From positions 68,596,108 through 68,660,107 of the forward strand of contig OX393577.1 of NCBI GenBank assembly GCA_947652605.1: a stretch of 64,000 bases of DNA. Reading direction: 5' to 3'. The position numbers were made by a program, and so were the translations under genes. The stretch's first letter is position 1. Each line of letters begins with the position of its first letter. The notes beneath the pieces are model-generated. The model made no database searches. It had not been told where the DNA came from and saw nothing but the letters and a program-made list of their open reading frames with translations. Shown here one piece after another: positions 1 through 14,800 of the stretch. Source of the stretch: Elmis aenea. Lineage: Eukaryota > Arthropoda > Insecta > Coleoptera > Elmidae.

Positions 1-3000
1 TTCCATGCAGTTTCTTGTACAGAAAATACAATAGGACGTGTTCTATTTGCAAGCAAGTTTTGATACAGAAACTGCGTGCTACAGATGCGCATTCAATTCG
101 TGAATAATGGCGACTAACAGTTGATTTTCAACATCTGCAGTTTTAAATATAAACAATAGAAATTCCTTTTAACAGTTAATTCTTGGTAATTCGAAGCAGA
201 ATGTTGTTATTGTTTAAAATGGCTATTACAAGGGATAAATACCTTGTTTTAAGAGGGAGTGCATATCTGTGTTTATACTGTTTAGGCGCATGTGCATGGG
301 CAGCAACTTGTATCAGTGTCACACAGTTTAAAACGAATGGATTCTGTATAGAAATCTGTACAAGAAAAACAATACAAGATATTTTGTATTAAATTTTATA
401 CAAAAAATTTACACCGTGTCACACGGGCTTAAGACACAATTAGATTGTAAAACGGTTCTTTTACAATTACTTGGACAGTGGCGCGTTTCCAAAATTTGTT
501 TTTTTGGCGAACTGAGATTTTTATAGCTCTGTAGCTACCATATAGCAAGAGGAAGCAGAGCCCAAGACCCCCATGAGGCCTGTGGTCAGAGTTCCCGTGG
601 GCCCCGACGCCACAAATTGATCCACTGTAGAGCGCACCGAAAATTTTTAAGAACGGACTATTTTACACGTTAATGCACATTTTGCCAAATTTTATTATAC
701 CACATTTAAAAAAAGCAAAAAATCAGTTGATAATTCATATTTTCTAAAGTTAAGGTTTATTTTTATAACAAATAAGGACGGGGTTACTGTTTTCTAACTC
801 CATAACTAACATTGTTTTTCAAAAATTAGGCAAAAACCACGTTATGAAATTTTGTCATCCGTATATTCAGGTTTTCTTTTGTTTTAGTTGATCCTATTAT
901 GGTTCAATCCACTTCAGAAAGATTAACCTGTCACCTAAGTTAAAACTTTGCATGAACGTACAAACAAAACTTCGCGAAATACCCGCCAAACGAAGGAAGC
1001 TTTAAAATTTGCACCGTCTGTAAGCGTTATTAACTCCAGGAAATTTCCCTGCAGTTTCACATACTTGCAGCTTTCGCATTCAAAGTACTTTGTGCATTAG
1101 TAAGCAATACGTGCTGTGTTGAATTACAGTTTGAAAACAGTTTAATTTAACATGTCAAACAGGTACAAGGCAAAACTTCTTCGGAGCAGACAAACACGTC
1201 AGCAAAATAAATGACGAAACTCTTTAAACTAAATTATCTGTTTCAGAATACCGAGGTTTAAAGTTTCAAACTTTATTAGATTTCAGTTAGTGAGATTAGC
1301 TGGGAACAAAATTTGCACTTGATTGGCTTGTAACAAAGTAAGCAGCAGTATTATAGATGTATTTAGATGCTCATGTTCAAACTTTTGCAATTAAGCTCGG
1401 GTTTTGTTAAAGACGCACAAGATATTGCATACGAGAAACTGTAGCGTAATTGTTTTCATTATTATTATTATTATTATTATTATAGGCTGTGCATTCCACA
1501 TTGAAATTACAGCCGCTTTTTGGAGCCCTACTGTATTTATTTTACAAAAAAAAAATAACGTAAGAATGACCTATAAAAGTACACTGCAGAGAGACACATT
1601 TCGCAACGTTATTTAGTTCCTGTTTTTTATTTCAGTGGGAAATGGCCTTTTAAGAACATCAAAATAATATCTCCCGTTTCTGCTTGCCCTTTTGAAACTC
1701 TCTAATCATAATTTATGATCACCCTCTCCGAGAAAACAAGGTACATAACGTTTCCCCCGCTTTGCCCCATTTTCGTATTTAGATATCTTGGCCTTTCGTG
1801 TTTCCACTGCTTGCTCTGATACTTTAGCTACGCGTAGTGGCAGAACTATAATTTATCAAATTTAACAAAGTGTCTTAAATCGTTGGGTCTCGAACGTGGA
1901 GGCGAAATTGAGTATCACATTAAGATGATAAGTTACTATTTGTTATTTCGTCCTGTTGAAGTTTGATATTCACAAATGGAAAGTGTTGCCTCTCAAATTT
2001 TTTGCTCTAAAATTATTACTCTCACAAAAACTCTTATATTCTCATGTAAGAAAAAGAGAAATTTTACTGGCAGTTTTAAGATAAGTTTATTAAATTGGTG
2101 GAGATATCACTTCTAATAACTGTATGGATTCGGCATAATTAAAGCAGTTTGCCTGAAGATAGTCTAATATAAAAGTACCCAAATGTAACACACTTATTTT
2201 ACATCGCAAAAAGATAGCTACATTACTTAGTTCTAATCAACAATTACAAATGTACTTTCGAAATATGTCTGAATTACAAAATGCAAACAAATTTAGAGTA
2301 TTTTGTTAGAGTGAATCGTCAAAGTTCGTCTGTGCATTTTTTGCTGTTACGGATACCAAAAAAATAGTTTTTAAAAGCTAGGATGACTACGAAATCTGAA
2401 GTTTGTATTTAACATGAAGCTTATTTTGACGCAAGCAAAGCCATTGTTGAAATACCTGGGTGAGGTATATATTGAGTTGCCTTTTATAACTTTCACAGTA
2501 CGCAATGTAATTGAAAAAGGAATTTCATAACTGCATGGAATTTTTAATTCCTTTGCTTTTCATATATCGAGAGTTTGTTACATTTTTCATGGACCATTTT
2601 TCAAACACACAAAGCCTTATTTTAATACCAAAGCCCTTAAATAAATCTATTTAAAAGGCAGTTTAACATTTAGTGGTGCCTATAAACTTCAAAATACTTC
2701 AAAAGTACGTACCTACCGCTAATTTTAATTGAATCTTTAAAGATTCGATTACTTGGAAAATTACCGAGAATTTCTCCAGAACCCACAAAAATAACTTGGG
2801 ATTAATTTACTCAACCAGTCATGTTTAAAATTCGTTTTGTTCGAGTTTCCCAGACTTAATAAAACTCCACACGACGTCACGGTCAAGCCGAGTAAAAATT
2901 TTTAATTTAATTTAATAAAACGACCACTAAAAGTGCCCGAGAAGGTCCGCGTATGTGACCTACTTAACTTTTTCAATTGAATTTTCTTCGCGGCGAATGG

Positions 3001-6000
3001 GAAGTCGGCGTTCATACATCACTTTTCTATTTACAGAATTTCAGCGCAACACGAGTAATAAAAATTGGCGGAAAGCAAGTGGAACGTTTTCAATAAACCG
3101 CGTCCGGTGGCGTTGACGTTATGATTTTCTTTTATTTGTATTACGAAGTATATCAGGAGTCCATACAAACATGTATTTTCCTAAACGTTGCAAGAGCCTA
3201 GACAAACAGGCTTTTTGCAGATATGCTTTTTGGTGATGTAGTTATGAACCGGAAACAAAGTTTAGCGTTTCTCAAAATGTGTTAAATTTTAATCGATTTT
3301 AATTATTATAAACCCATATCAGTCAAACGACATGTTTATAGAACTTTTTAACAGATAAATTGATACAGGTTAGAGGAAGTAACAAAATGCGAATTGTGAA
3401 AAAGCAGTTAATTTCCTTTAACTACAGACGCATTCATATTTTTCTTAATACTATTGTGTGCTAGCGTTTCCTGAGCAAACAGCTCTTTTCATAATTGAAA
3501 TTCATCCACTTTAAGAAAAATTTGATTGTTCTACAAATTTTGTATTATGCCGAACCAGACTCGTAAATGCCGAAATAATAGCTTGCTAAAAACTATCCAA
3601 TAGCATTTTAGATAATAGAATTGTTAGCAATAAATTTGAGTCATTATTACCTTTGATCTCTGTGAGATCCTACAACGTAATACCAGTGGAAGATCTAGAT
3701 GATAACAATGAAGAGCTCTGTTGAATTCCCCGGTTGTAACCTTAAAATTTAAACAATACGTTAACTGAGGTAGTGTGCCTTGATGCAATTTCAACAAATT
3801 GTCAGTCTATCAGTGTGGGGCCACCTATGTTAGAAAATTTTCGAAACTGTGTTACAATACGTGTTATTGGCAATAACAAAGGGCATTATTTTAATGTGTT
3901 TTATTTTAAATGACACAAAACAGGAATTGATTGGAAGCAAATGAAGACCACAGGAAAAGAACGATTCAAGTCATTTACAGTTTTGACTTATTTATAAAAC
4001 TGAATTTGGCCTGATGTAATACTTTACTGAAATGAAATAAAGCAGAAGTTTTTAATCTAAAAATCTTTATTTAATTGACTATAATTTACAAATAAGTTTC
4101 CCTTTTAGTTTACAAAAGAATTATAGTACTGTTTCATTATGAGAAGTTTTGTTAAAAGTTATTAAATATTAATGAAGTTTTTAAAATTCCACCTTTCGTA
4201 TAGAATCATGAATCAAGTTATCTTCGGAATTTAAAATATGTCGTCTTTACCATCTTGAAAAATAAGGGTTTGCCAATGAATTAAGAATCACACCAACTAC
4301 AATTATTGTTATTATCAAAGTCATTTAAAAATAAATTCCAACCCCTAAATCATAAAGAAAATTGATGTGAAAAATGAAACTTGTACAGCTATATTGCAAT
4401 TTCATTTAAAAAATCACAAAAATTATAGATTAAATAACAATTTAAAAAATGTTGAGTTACGCAAAAGCTTCTTAATTATTTTCACACATTTTAAAGCCGT
4501 TTTCTAAATACTAGAATGGCTTTTACAGTTATAGCCATAATTAATCAAATTTAAAATTGTTCAAAAATGAACTTGATCGTCTTTCCCTATAGCCTTGAAA
4601 TATATTACTGATAATTACAAATTCTTTCTATTTTTGAACTTAATAGATATTAAAATGGACAAATAAACTGTTTAAAAAAATTTGTTTACTAGTTTTAGGA
4701 CTGCAAGTTGGGTTACTTTGCTCTTCAGGATAAGAAAATTCTCTATCAATATTAAACTGTGGGGTAGTTTATAATTGGACTTTTTGTTAGGAAAGTAGTG
4801 TGATTAAAACTTAATAATTTTTAAAATTCAATAGCTGTGAAAATTGTGAGTCCATTTAGGGCCAAAATTGGGTTAAGTAAATTGTATAAAAAATTATCTG
4901 GATGTTGAATGTAAATATATTTAAATTAACAGAAACTTTGCAGACTATGTTAGTGTTTCTATGTGAACTAAAAGCAAACCCTTCAGTTTCTCGAAACAAA
5001 GAACAATTGAATTTAACTACTTTTGTAATAAAAGTCCATGAATTAATTTTTGTAATTACCCACTTTTGTATTTATAAAATTGTTAAATTGTAAAAAATAA
5101 TTATTGAAGTCAATAGTAAATTTTGTTCAAGACACAGGATTATAAATAGCATCCTGGATTTTGCAAAGTTACCCAAATTAACAGCTATCCCATCCCAAAT
5201 TTAACAAATTGAAGACAACTCCAATTACCGCATTGAACATAAGCCATTGTTTAATTCCTAAACGTCCAAATTCAAGAGTTTGTGAGTAAAAAAGCAGCTT
5301 CATATCAATGTCTACATTGTTTGTGATTATATTGGAGTTAAATAGGTGTACACCTTCTAATACAATGACGGTGTATGTCAAAATAACATCAAGACACTAA
5401 AAAACGAATTGTTACAACACGAAGAAGGATCTGCTGAACCTGAAACAAAAAATCAGCGGGTATGATTAGATAACAGTCACAATAAAAACAATGTGCCTAT
5501 CAAATCCTTTAACTATTCGGCAGCATCGCAAAAAAAAACACCACGGCTGAAATTTTTCCAAAAGCTCTACTCAAATTTAAGTCAATATTTTTATAACAAC
5601 CCAGTGCAGTAGTCTGGATAGCCCGAGGTACAAAAACCTATAACTAGCCCTACCTAAACCTTGTTCGCCTAACAACCCGTTCAGAAACGAACGACGAATG
5701 CCTAAACGCGATGGACACGCGAACACCGAACGAGCGAGACTCGAACTATCGAGACTACTGCATGGACAACAAATTTACTGCCGAAAGTTAGAGGTACAGA
5801 GCTAAAAATAATGAAAACTACACGAGGTAGTACTACCTTCAACGTCCTCTTAGTTCTTCGCACTCCCCGCACCTACCTGAAAATTAAAAAGAAAATAAAT
5901 ACCCGAATATTTCGCAATCATTCAGCAAACTCGCGTTTCAAAAATAAAACGAAAAATAGTTACCTTAGTGTGCTAATCAAGACGCTTCAGTCCTGGAGTT

Positions 6001-6430
6001 TGATCATGGGCCTCCTACAAACCCACCGTACTGTCAACTAGGTCTTGATCGTCCGGCATTCTTAACTTAATAAAAATGTCAGGCTTTATCGACTGCAACA
6101 GCAAGGTTGCGCCGCTTCAATCAAACATAAAGATGAGCCATCCTACGACGACATCACACCTCTAGGCAAGCAGTATTATCATGGACACTAATCTGAAAAA
6201 AAAATTAAAATTTAGCAAAAAAAACATCGTCCTATCTAATAATTAGGCAATAGACAATGGTAGTCAATAAATTTTTATTTTACAAGAGTCATTTATTTAT
6301 CAGAATTGTAAGTGTACTCATCAGAAAAGAACCAAAATTATGGCAAAATTATATAAACCTGAAGCCATATTTTTTCTGTAAAACTTCTTTTTTCAGTGTT
6401 ATTGAAACCAAGTAATTTACATGTTTAAAT

Positions 6431-7805
6431 CAGGGATGGAATAACGTTTTAAATCGTTACGTTATTGTATAACGTTATTTATTATTTGTTTTCGTTACAT
6501 AACGTTATAAATAACGTTAAAAAATGAATTGTTATGTTATATAACGTTATATAACGTTACATAAATTATGATATACAGGGTGTTTCTTAAATAATGCGAA
6601 AAAATTCGGAAGGTGATTCCTTATTGAAAATAAAGTGGGGTCTTTTATATAACAATTTTTTCTTAGACGTCGCCTTTCGGAGTTACACCCCCCTAAAGGG
6701 GAGCGATAAAATTAGTTTTTTATTTTATTTCTCAAGTTTAGATAAATGTAGGAGAATGATATTTGGTAGATGTTTTATACTTATTAAAAGGTTTCCCATA
6801 GTATTATTTTCAATCATCTCCCACCTTCATAGGGGGCTGATAAGTGCGACCCCTGTTGGTTTTTTAATCAGAATTTTTTGGTGTTTTGGAATTTTGCAAA
6901 AAAAATTTTTTGTTAGTTTGATTTATTTAGAACCTTTTTTTATTCTTTAGTTTTTCTCGTAATTCTTACAGTTTTGAGTAAACAATTAAATGAGTGAATA
7001 TGATGTTTATGTTCATATTGGGTAGAATTGACGGGCGTTTTAGCGTTGTCGCCGCGTAAGCGTCAAAACGAATTACAAACTGTAGGTTTAACGAGAACAG
7101 TTAAATAATAAAAAAAAACTTCTAAATAAATCAAGTTTTTAAAGAAATTTTAAAATTACTAGATTTCAACCCACCAAAAAGTCCTGATAAAAAAACCAAC
7201 AGGGGTCGCACTTTTCAGCCCCCTGTGAAGGTGGGAGATAATTAAAAATATTACTATGGGAAACCTTTTTATAAGTATAAATCTCCCACATTTATCCAAA
7301 TTTGGGAAATAAAATAAAAACCCAATTTTACCGATCCCCTTTAGGGGGGTGTAACTCCGAAAGGAGACCCTAAAGAAAAACAAAATATGAAAGACCCCTC
7401 TTAATTTTCGATTAAGTATCACCTCCCGAATTTTTTCACATTATTTAAGAAACATGCTGTATAAAAATAATTTTTATTTGTAACTCTGAAATTATTTTTG
7501 GGATCTGTAAATGTAAATTTAAAAAATAGTACCTACAAAATTACGTTGAGGTTGAGATATTTTATTTTCATTTTAATTTCTAAAATACAAACAAAATATT
7601 ATATCTTCAGAAAATAAAAAGGTCGCCATATAAGAATTTAATTTATAGAGAATAACGATACAAAATAACTTTTAACGAAACGTTATCGATTATTATAACG
7701 TTATATAACGTTATAAAAATATCGTTACGTTATTGTATAAAAAATTATAGTTGAATCGTTATTATAACGTTATCGGGTATCGTTACGTTACGTTTTCCAT
7801 CCCTG
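6431..7805. mobile_element. non-autonomous hAT-like element, copy 1 (AACGTTAT-rich)
   Basis: The ends are inverted (CAGGGATGGAA at left, TTCCATCCCTG at right) and flanked by a perfect 8-bp direct repeat, GTTTAAAT, at 6423-6430 and 7806-7813. Eight-base target duplications and CAGGG-type ends are hallmarks of hAT transposons. Both subterminal regions are packed with variants of AACGTTAT, probable transposase-binding words. No transposase is encoded. The middle is occupied by an unrelated palindromic element (6576-7459). A second copy of the same family lies at 58822-61701. Confidence 0.9.
6576..7459. mobile_element. palindromic MITE nested in hAT copy 1
   Basis: It opens CAGGGTGTTTCTTAAATAATG and closes with the inverted counterpart (CATTATTTAAGAAACATGCTG, allowing mismatches), flanked by TA on both sides as in Tc1/mariner-type insertions. 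Arms of about 300 bp are imperfect inverted repeats; both include a GGAGTTACACCCCCCTAAAG-type block. The similar 118-aa and 87-aa open frames found on opposite strands at 6594-6950 and 7159-7422 simply reflect the two arms and are not genes. Confidence 0.8.
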
Positions 7806-8887
7806 GTTTAAATAACGAAGCGCGTTAAGTTTTTCGTTTTCTCCACCGTGTTATTACATTTTCGGGATTTAAACTTTTAATACTCGAAACCCAAGATTTA
7901 TAAGTTTAATTAAAAAGTTTGCTTTTGAATCCACAACTTTTATTTATCTTAAAATGCAGGCGAGTAGTAAACTCGCTTTTCGAAAAGTAATATCGAGTGC
8001 AGAAACTTTTAAAACGTGTATATAAATTCATGCGATTATAAAATTTCACAATTTTCGCAGGGAGTTGTTAAATGCTGACACTAAAAACGATGTGTTTATT
8101 TATTAATGTAGTTGTAAGTAGGAAACTTGCGAATGCCTCGTTCGCACGACATCCTTGTCTTTGTCGGTAACTTGTTTGACAAAATTATTTCGGTGTAAAG
8201 GTAGCCATACACATGCAGGAAATCCCCAAGGAAAAACCCTTCAGGACGTCGTTTTTCGACGCTGAAGAACCGAATCATCACATATTTATTTTCTTGCAGT
8301 GTTGCTGAACGTACCATTATGTAGGCGTTAAATCTTTTGCTGTTTTAAAATATCTAGGAAACGCTTGAAATGCAATCTGCGTTAAAGTTATAACTAATGG
8401 TTTCATGTCGCCGTCGTGAAACATTTTAGGGATAAATAATTCCGTTCGTGTGGCTTGTGAATGACAGTCAGTTTCCATGGGGTTTAAAAGCATTTTTCAC
8501 AAGAAAATTTACCACTGTCAAAAATAATTTGCGCTACGCTGAGAGTTATGAACTGTTAAAACCGATCCAACATTGCGAGGTTGAATCCCGGCCTAAAATT
8601 CCTGCAATTTATCATGAAACGAACAAGGCTTAACGAGTGTTGTACAATTTGAAGATATCCACATCGAAAGTGTTTGTTTTTCACGTCAAATTAACCAAAA
8701 AAATTACAAAAAGTAAAGTTACCTGAAGCTCCTAAAGCGACAAAGTAAAAAAAATGCGAATTTTAAACCGATCTAAAGAGATAATTAAATGCTATCAAAT
8801 TTGCATGAGTATACAGCTTGGATTACAATATTTAACATCGATGCCAGCAAGTCCATCCATGTAAATCACTTTTATTTCTTGTTGCAG

Positions 8888-11800
8888 GTTTCCGGCGCAA
8901 GTCGATTCCGGTCTCATAGAGGTCGTGGCGCCATCGCCGGCCTATTATCCGAATTTAGATAAGCTCAGGAATACATTAGGAGATTCTCCCGAACGGGTCC
9001 GGTGGAGATCAAAACAGAACTTGGATTACGCCTTTCTAATGTCGTACTGTCAGCCGAAGGGAACGTTCTATGTTCAGCTGGAGGACGACATCCTCGCCAA
9101 ACCGTATTACGTTACGGAGATGAAAAAATTTGCATTAGAAAAAACTGGCAGGAAAGAGCCGTGGTTCGTTCTCGATTTTTGTCAGCTGGGATTTATAGGT
9201 AAGTGGTCGGGATATTTTGAATTGCTAAAATAACTTTTGAAGCGCAAATTTTACTGAATTTAATTTCTGGTGACGCTGTCTTGCGTATTTAAACGAACTA
9301 CAAAAAAAAAACTAAAACAGCACTTTATTTTTCTTCCTTTCATCAAAGTTCTAAGCAGTTTTTTTTTATTAAAAACTACAACATATGGCAGTGGCGCAAC
9401 CAGATATTTAACCTTGGGGGGTGCAAAGGACATTATTTAAATGCTCCTGACATAGTACCTAATATCTGATAGGTTTTTTAAAAATGTGTATAACATTGCA
9501 GAATATTTTATTTACTTTATAAAAAAAAGTATACATGTACATAACTGCGTTTACCAACATACATATAAAAAACAAACAATTTTTTATTATTGCAAAACAA
9601 AGATGTTTTTTTTTTAGAGAAAGAAATTCTAAGTCATATCCACTCAAATATTTCAAGCATTTTCATTTCCTTTGTTATTTTATGGGGTGCAAATGCACTC
9701 TTTCATCCCCCTATTGAACCATTCGATAAATTTCAAATCAGTTTAATAGTTTAATAATATAACCAAAGTCGTTCTGTAAACAAACTTGAAAACAACAAAA
9801 CACAACTTTTAGTTTCGTTAACAGTTCTTTGAAAATTATCCAAGGGTAAAAAACAGCTTGAATTAAAAATTGCTAGTCATTTTGGGCAAACTGTTTATGG
9901 ACCAAGCCATGAAGTTATAAAAAAAAATTTCTGTAACTTGAAACGTAGGTAAAATAATAGATAATAAATTAAATCCTTGGAAAATTTATCAATAAATTAT
10001 TTTAGTATTTAAACTTACTATGTAGGTACTTAAAATTAGTCAGGGGAAAACTAGATATGTTTTAATTGTAGACAAAATTTATCTACGACAAGGATACTCT
10101 AATAAACGGTAAAGATTTTCGTGTGAGAATCGTTTTAAAGAAGGAAAATAGCGTTTACAAACTTAATTTACTTGATTAGCCGACTCGATGGGGGTTTATT
10201 CTCTTTTGCACACATGCATGCGATCGGATAATTACCGACACAACAACACGAATATCTTTTGCGCGTGATACTTTCATAAAATATGTGGTTTTGTTGCAAA
10301 AAGGCGTTAATTAGGTCATGTGGTCTTTAGGAATCACTCACTGTTATCTACATATACCTTCTTTTCAAAAATAATTAAGAGATTTCGTGTCTTTTGAAAA
10401 TATCCAAATTGTAAATCAGTTTTAAGTTTGGTTGCAAACTAAACGTAGAATGGTATTACTAAACACTTTTGATCTCATGAAACGTGAAATATGTCATGAA
10501 AAATCCAGTAATAACGCTAAACGTTTTTGGAAACAATGTTCCTGGCACTTTCTTCAAGAATTTGCCGTGAAAAAAACATCAAATTTGCAACAAATTTGAT
10601 TAAAAATTCCATTTGCTCAGCTGCGATTATCTATTTGATGTTTACGGCGAAGGAATTAGTTAATTACTTTTGCACGAGATATTGTTTACAAAGCACTTTG
10701 CCTCGACGTCGCTTCTACGCTGAAAATGTAAAGCTGAGTTTGCAGATATAGGTGAGCAAGTTTAGAGGTAAACGGTGTTAGCTATAGGGATCCTCGCTAA
10801 ATGCTGCCTTGGCACTTAAATATTTTTTGCCATCGCAGTTGTGTGCCATTTAAAGCGGGAGAATTTTGTACTTTACCTAGCCGAATTATTATTCGCGGCA
10901 CTTAAAGTACAGTGATAAAGTACAGATAGTTTAAATTACATTACTAAATGGCGTGGAGAATTTGCATTACAACATTGAACGTAGATAAAAACTCGCTGTT
11001 CACTTCAGAAAATGGCAAACATAAAACTTGCAGAACAATAATACTCCTTTTGTCGTACAGTGTATCAATATCCCATCATATTATTGATATTCAATTTTGG
11101 TTGTATATACTTTTATCTATGTTTCATGCTTTTGTTATTTGTACGTTAACAAAACAAAAGCTTTTTGTTTTCCAAAACAAACGCAAGAGATAAACACTTT
11201 TTGCTTTTAACGCTCTTATATAAGCATTATATTTTATTTATTCAGCAACTACTAAATATAACTCGAAAATGATTATAGAAAGGTCTTCTCTAAGCACTCA
11301 CATTTTTTAAAGCCTGGCGCACCAGATATTTGCAATAAATTAATAAGAGGCATCTAAAAAAATCTGGAGTCCATCTGCCCCAAATTAAATGAAACTGTAG
11401 CTGTTTCAAAGATCTCCATGATTATAAAATTATTCTGAACACAAAAATAAATGATTTTATCCCAATGGTTTAAAACACATTGGTAGTTGCTCTATAAATA
11501 ATATTTTGGTTTACTCTGAATGCCTTAAATATCAAAATAAAATTAAAAAACCAACAATAAACAGCAAAATAATAAAAATCCAAAAATTAAAATACACTCC
11601 TAGATCAATAGAATAATTATTTGTATCGGCCAAAATGATTCTAATTGTAAAATGTAGTTGTTTTTTCAACTAGTACACGTAACAACTACTTCCAAATCAT
11701 GAAATTTGATTTAGAAATAGCGTCTCTGGCCAGTTTTGTCGCTTTTAGAGTAGCTAAAAGGTCGGAATTTTTGTGATTAATTGAATACATTTTGGAAATT

Positions 11801-14800
11801 TACTTTGAGCGACGAAACGTAGTGATCTTTAAGCAGATCTTTTCTCGTTAAACGGCGTTAGTTTACCCTTTACACCAGGGGTTTGGAGCAGTCCAATTTT
11901 TTAGTTGCTCCGCTCCAGCTCCGCTCCGGCATCAAGATGCCTGCTCCAGCTCCGCTCCCGCTCCGCTCCGCGCTCCAAATACATGTTAATAAAATAAGTT
12001 TTTTTATTTAAAAATTTGTTTTTTAAAACAAAGCTAAAATTTTATGAGATATGTGGAAATGGACCAAAAATTACAATATTTGACCCTAAGAAACAAGTGA
12101 AGTTAAATAAATGAACAAATTATTGATCTTCAAAAGTTAAAAAGAGAAAAAAAAGTTCTTTAAAATTTTTCAAAATTCAAATACAAAATAATGAAAATTA
12201 ATATTCAGAAAAGTTACATTATAATAATTTTACTTAAAAAAAATCAAATTTAGTTTATTTTTATTAAATACTATACCCATGAGAATAATTCATTTAAAAA
12301 AAATAATTGTAGTTTATAATAGTAAAGTGGAGCAGTGGAGCAATCAAAATTATTTGCTCCGGGCTCCGCTCCCGCTCCGGGCAAAAACCCATTGCTCCAC
12401 TGCTCCGCGCTCCAGCTCCGCGCTCCGCTCCAAACCCCTGCTTTACACCGTGCGGGGCGGCTGAGAGCTATCAATCAATCTAACTTTTGTTCTACTTCAT
12501 TACAATGGAAAAACAAGCAAACGCACTGGACTTTTTTCTTTGCTAAATTGACACTTGCAAGTGCAAAAAAAAAATCTTGAGAGTCGAAGTGAACGCCTGC
12601 TTAAACAGTTTCGTTTATTTTCAGGAAAATTATTCAAGAGCGCCGACTTGCCATGGGTGGTGCAATTTCTTCAGATGTTTTACAACGACAAACCTGTGGA
12701 CTGGCTCCTCGATCATCTCATGTTCACCAAGATATGCAATTACGAGAAAAACAACGTAAGTATTATGGTAATGGCGACACGAGCTTCACAATTTTAAATG
12801 CTAATGTAATTGTTTATGACGCGTAATTGAAAATAACGATCGAGACATCGCGCCAAAGTATTTACTGCGACGTGTGATTATGGAAAAAATAAAGTATTCC
12901 AGCAACAACGTGTGATTTGTAGTAGATCGAACCAGGAAAAATGTCTTTCGTTAATGTTAAAGCACACAAGAATAAGTTTTTTAAAGGTACTTTACATGCG
13001 AACAATTTGTTAGAAGGTATGAGTACGCTTCCATATTCGCGGGATCTGTATTCGCGGTTTCGTGTTTTCGCTGTTGCGAAAAAAGCCAAAAAAGACCAAA
13101 ACTATTGTAAGCACAAAAAATTCAACCACAAAAATTTGGCTTCCTTAAATCGCCCATTATTTTGCTTTTACTTAACTTTCTCGCTTCTAATCCTCGAAGA
13201 AGCCTTACGTCATCGCTTAATCAGCGTTATATTATAAAATATAAATAAAAAATGCACCAAAGCTACATTACCAACCCTTTCAATTAGCTAAGGTCCTCAA
13301 TAAGAGGTTAATTTACATACACAATTATTACAGAATCACCTTTTTTTTCTACCGTCGCGTCGTATCTACTTTTCAGGCGTTTTCGTTCCATTAAATTCGT
13401 GACACGACACACCGACGTAATTATCCGTTGCCCTTTGATAATTATTCGCTCTGTTAATTATCTTATTCACATAAAATTTTTGTTTGCCACGTTTCCGTTC
13501 CAGCGTGTGCCTTTGTTGATCCGCGTATTTTTATCCAGACCTTTTGTTATTCCTACTTTAACACAGGGTAATTGTGCCTTTTGAAAGCGACGAAGACGCG
13601 TTTTGAAAATTTTGAGGCAATAATTATTACAATATTAAAATTTGCTCATTAAATGTTGTTTAAGAAATTCGTATACAACAAATTTTATTCGTTATTCATT
13701 TGCTCTGATGTGAAACCTTGCAGAGTGGATATTATTTAAGAAAATTATACATTTTGTCAACAACTTTTAATATTCAGAACCTTACAAATGACGCACGCAA
13801 AAATTGTTTCCAACAAAATAAATTTTGCTAGCCCAAGTCTGATTTAACGGCACCAGCCTCAATAACCCTAGTAGTTGATCGTTGCGAAATTTCGCACTAC
13901 ATGGCTGAAATAACCTTAATTAAATATGTTGTTTCAGGAGGTCTGCAAGAAGGAGAAAGCTAAGCTCTGGATACGTTACAAGCCCTCGCTGTTCCAGCAT
14001 ATCGGGACGCATTCCTCTCTTAAGGGAAAAGTACAGAAACTCAAGGTAAGAGGAAACAGCAAACGTTAATATTAAACACCGCACACACTAAAAATGTGAC
14101 CGTAAATTCCTTGTTCTTCATGTTTTCTTTAGTCACGCTTTAAAAGCATTGTTTTACGGGTGCACAGTTACATTTTTAGCGTGAAACGTGTAAATAAATA
14201 AAAAGTTGTTACGGTAGAAATAAGCGAAAAGTTATTACTGTGGATGGTACGTCCCCGTTTTACTGTTGGTTATTTTGAAGTGCTGGGGTGAATTTACTTA
14301 CAGAGTTTTCATAATTCACATGAGCACTGTTACAACCACGATTCTTGTAGGAGATTGTTCTTCTTAATTAATCGGTTCCTCTTGTACCTTTTGGTGTCGA
14401 GGTATGCTTTTCTATTTCTGTATTAAGTTTCTCCACTCCTGCCTATCGTTAGCTAATTGTGGCACATCTCTCCAGCCGACTCATTTTTCTTCTAGTCTCT
14501 GCCTCACTCCTTTTTCCCATTTTATTCTTGGTCTTCCTCTATTTCTTCTTCCCTCCATCTTCATTTTCCATCCTATTGTCGCGTATCTACTTTCTGGCAT
14601 GCGTAGTAGATGTCCAAGCCATCTTAATTGATTTGTAGGGGATTAAAGTGTCAAAATATTGGCGATTTTTATGGGCTAACCTGGCTCTACGTTAAGACAC
14701 GATTGGGTGAAAACTTCTCAATAGAGTAGAGAACAGAGACTCATCTCATACGTATCGGTACAAATTTTCCACGATTTGGTTTTGCTGAGCAAAGGCGTAC

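Larger units (their letters stand above)
1..8887. other. upstream intron or 5' flank of the Mgat4 gene
   Basis: No exon is supported here. The open frames are short and none resembles the missing N-terminal part of Mgat4. An ATT microsatellite runs at about 1458-1484. A compact segment at 477-629 begins CAGTGG and ends CCACTG, like a degraded transposon with short inverted ends, but has no matching target duplication. The stretch at 5400-6200 is less AT-rich than its surroundings and may be another old repeat. The hAT element at 6431-7805 is listed separately. The 3' end reads through a T-rich tract into the acceptor at 8886-8887. Confidence 0.6.

Noticed and set aside
477..629. Short DNA transposon with CAGTGG...CCACTG ends
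   Set aside because: The terminal match is only a few bases and there is no target duplication; left as a note in the flank entry.
6594..7422. Two similar proteins (118 and 87 aa) on opposite strands
   Set aside because: They are translations of the two arms of one palindromic element.
8560..8610. tRNA B-box-like sequence GGTTGAATCCC
   Set aside because: No matching A box or cloverleaf could be folded around it.
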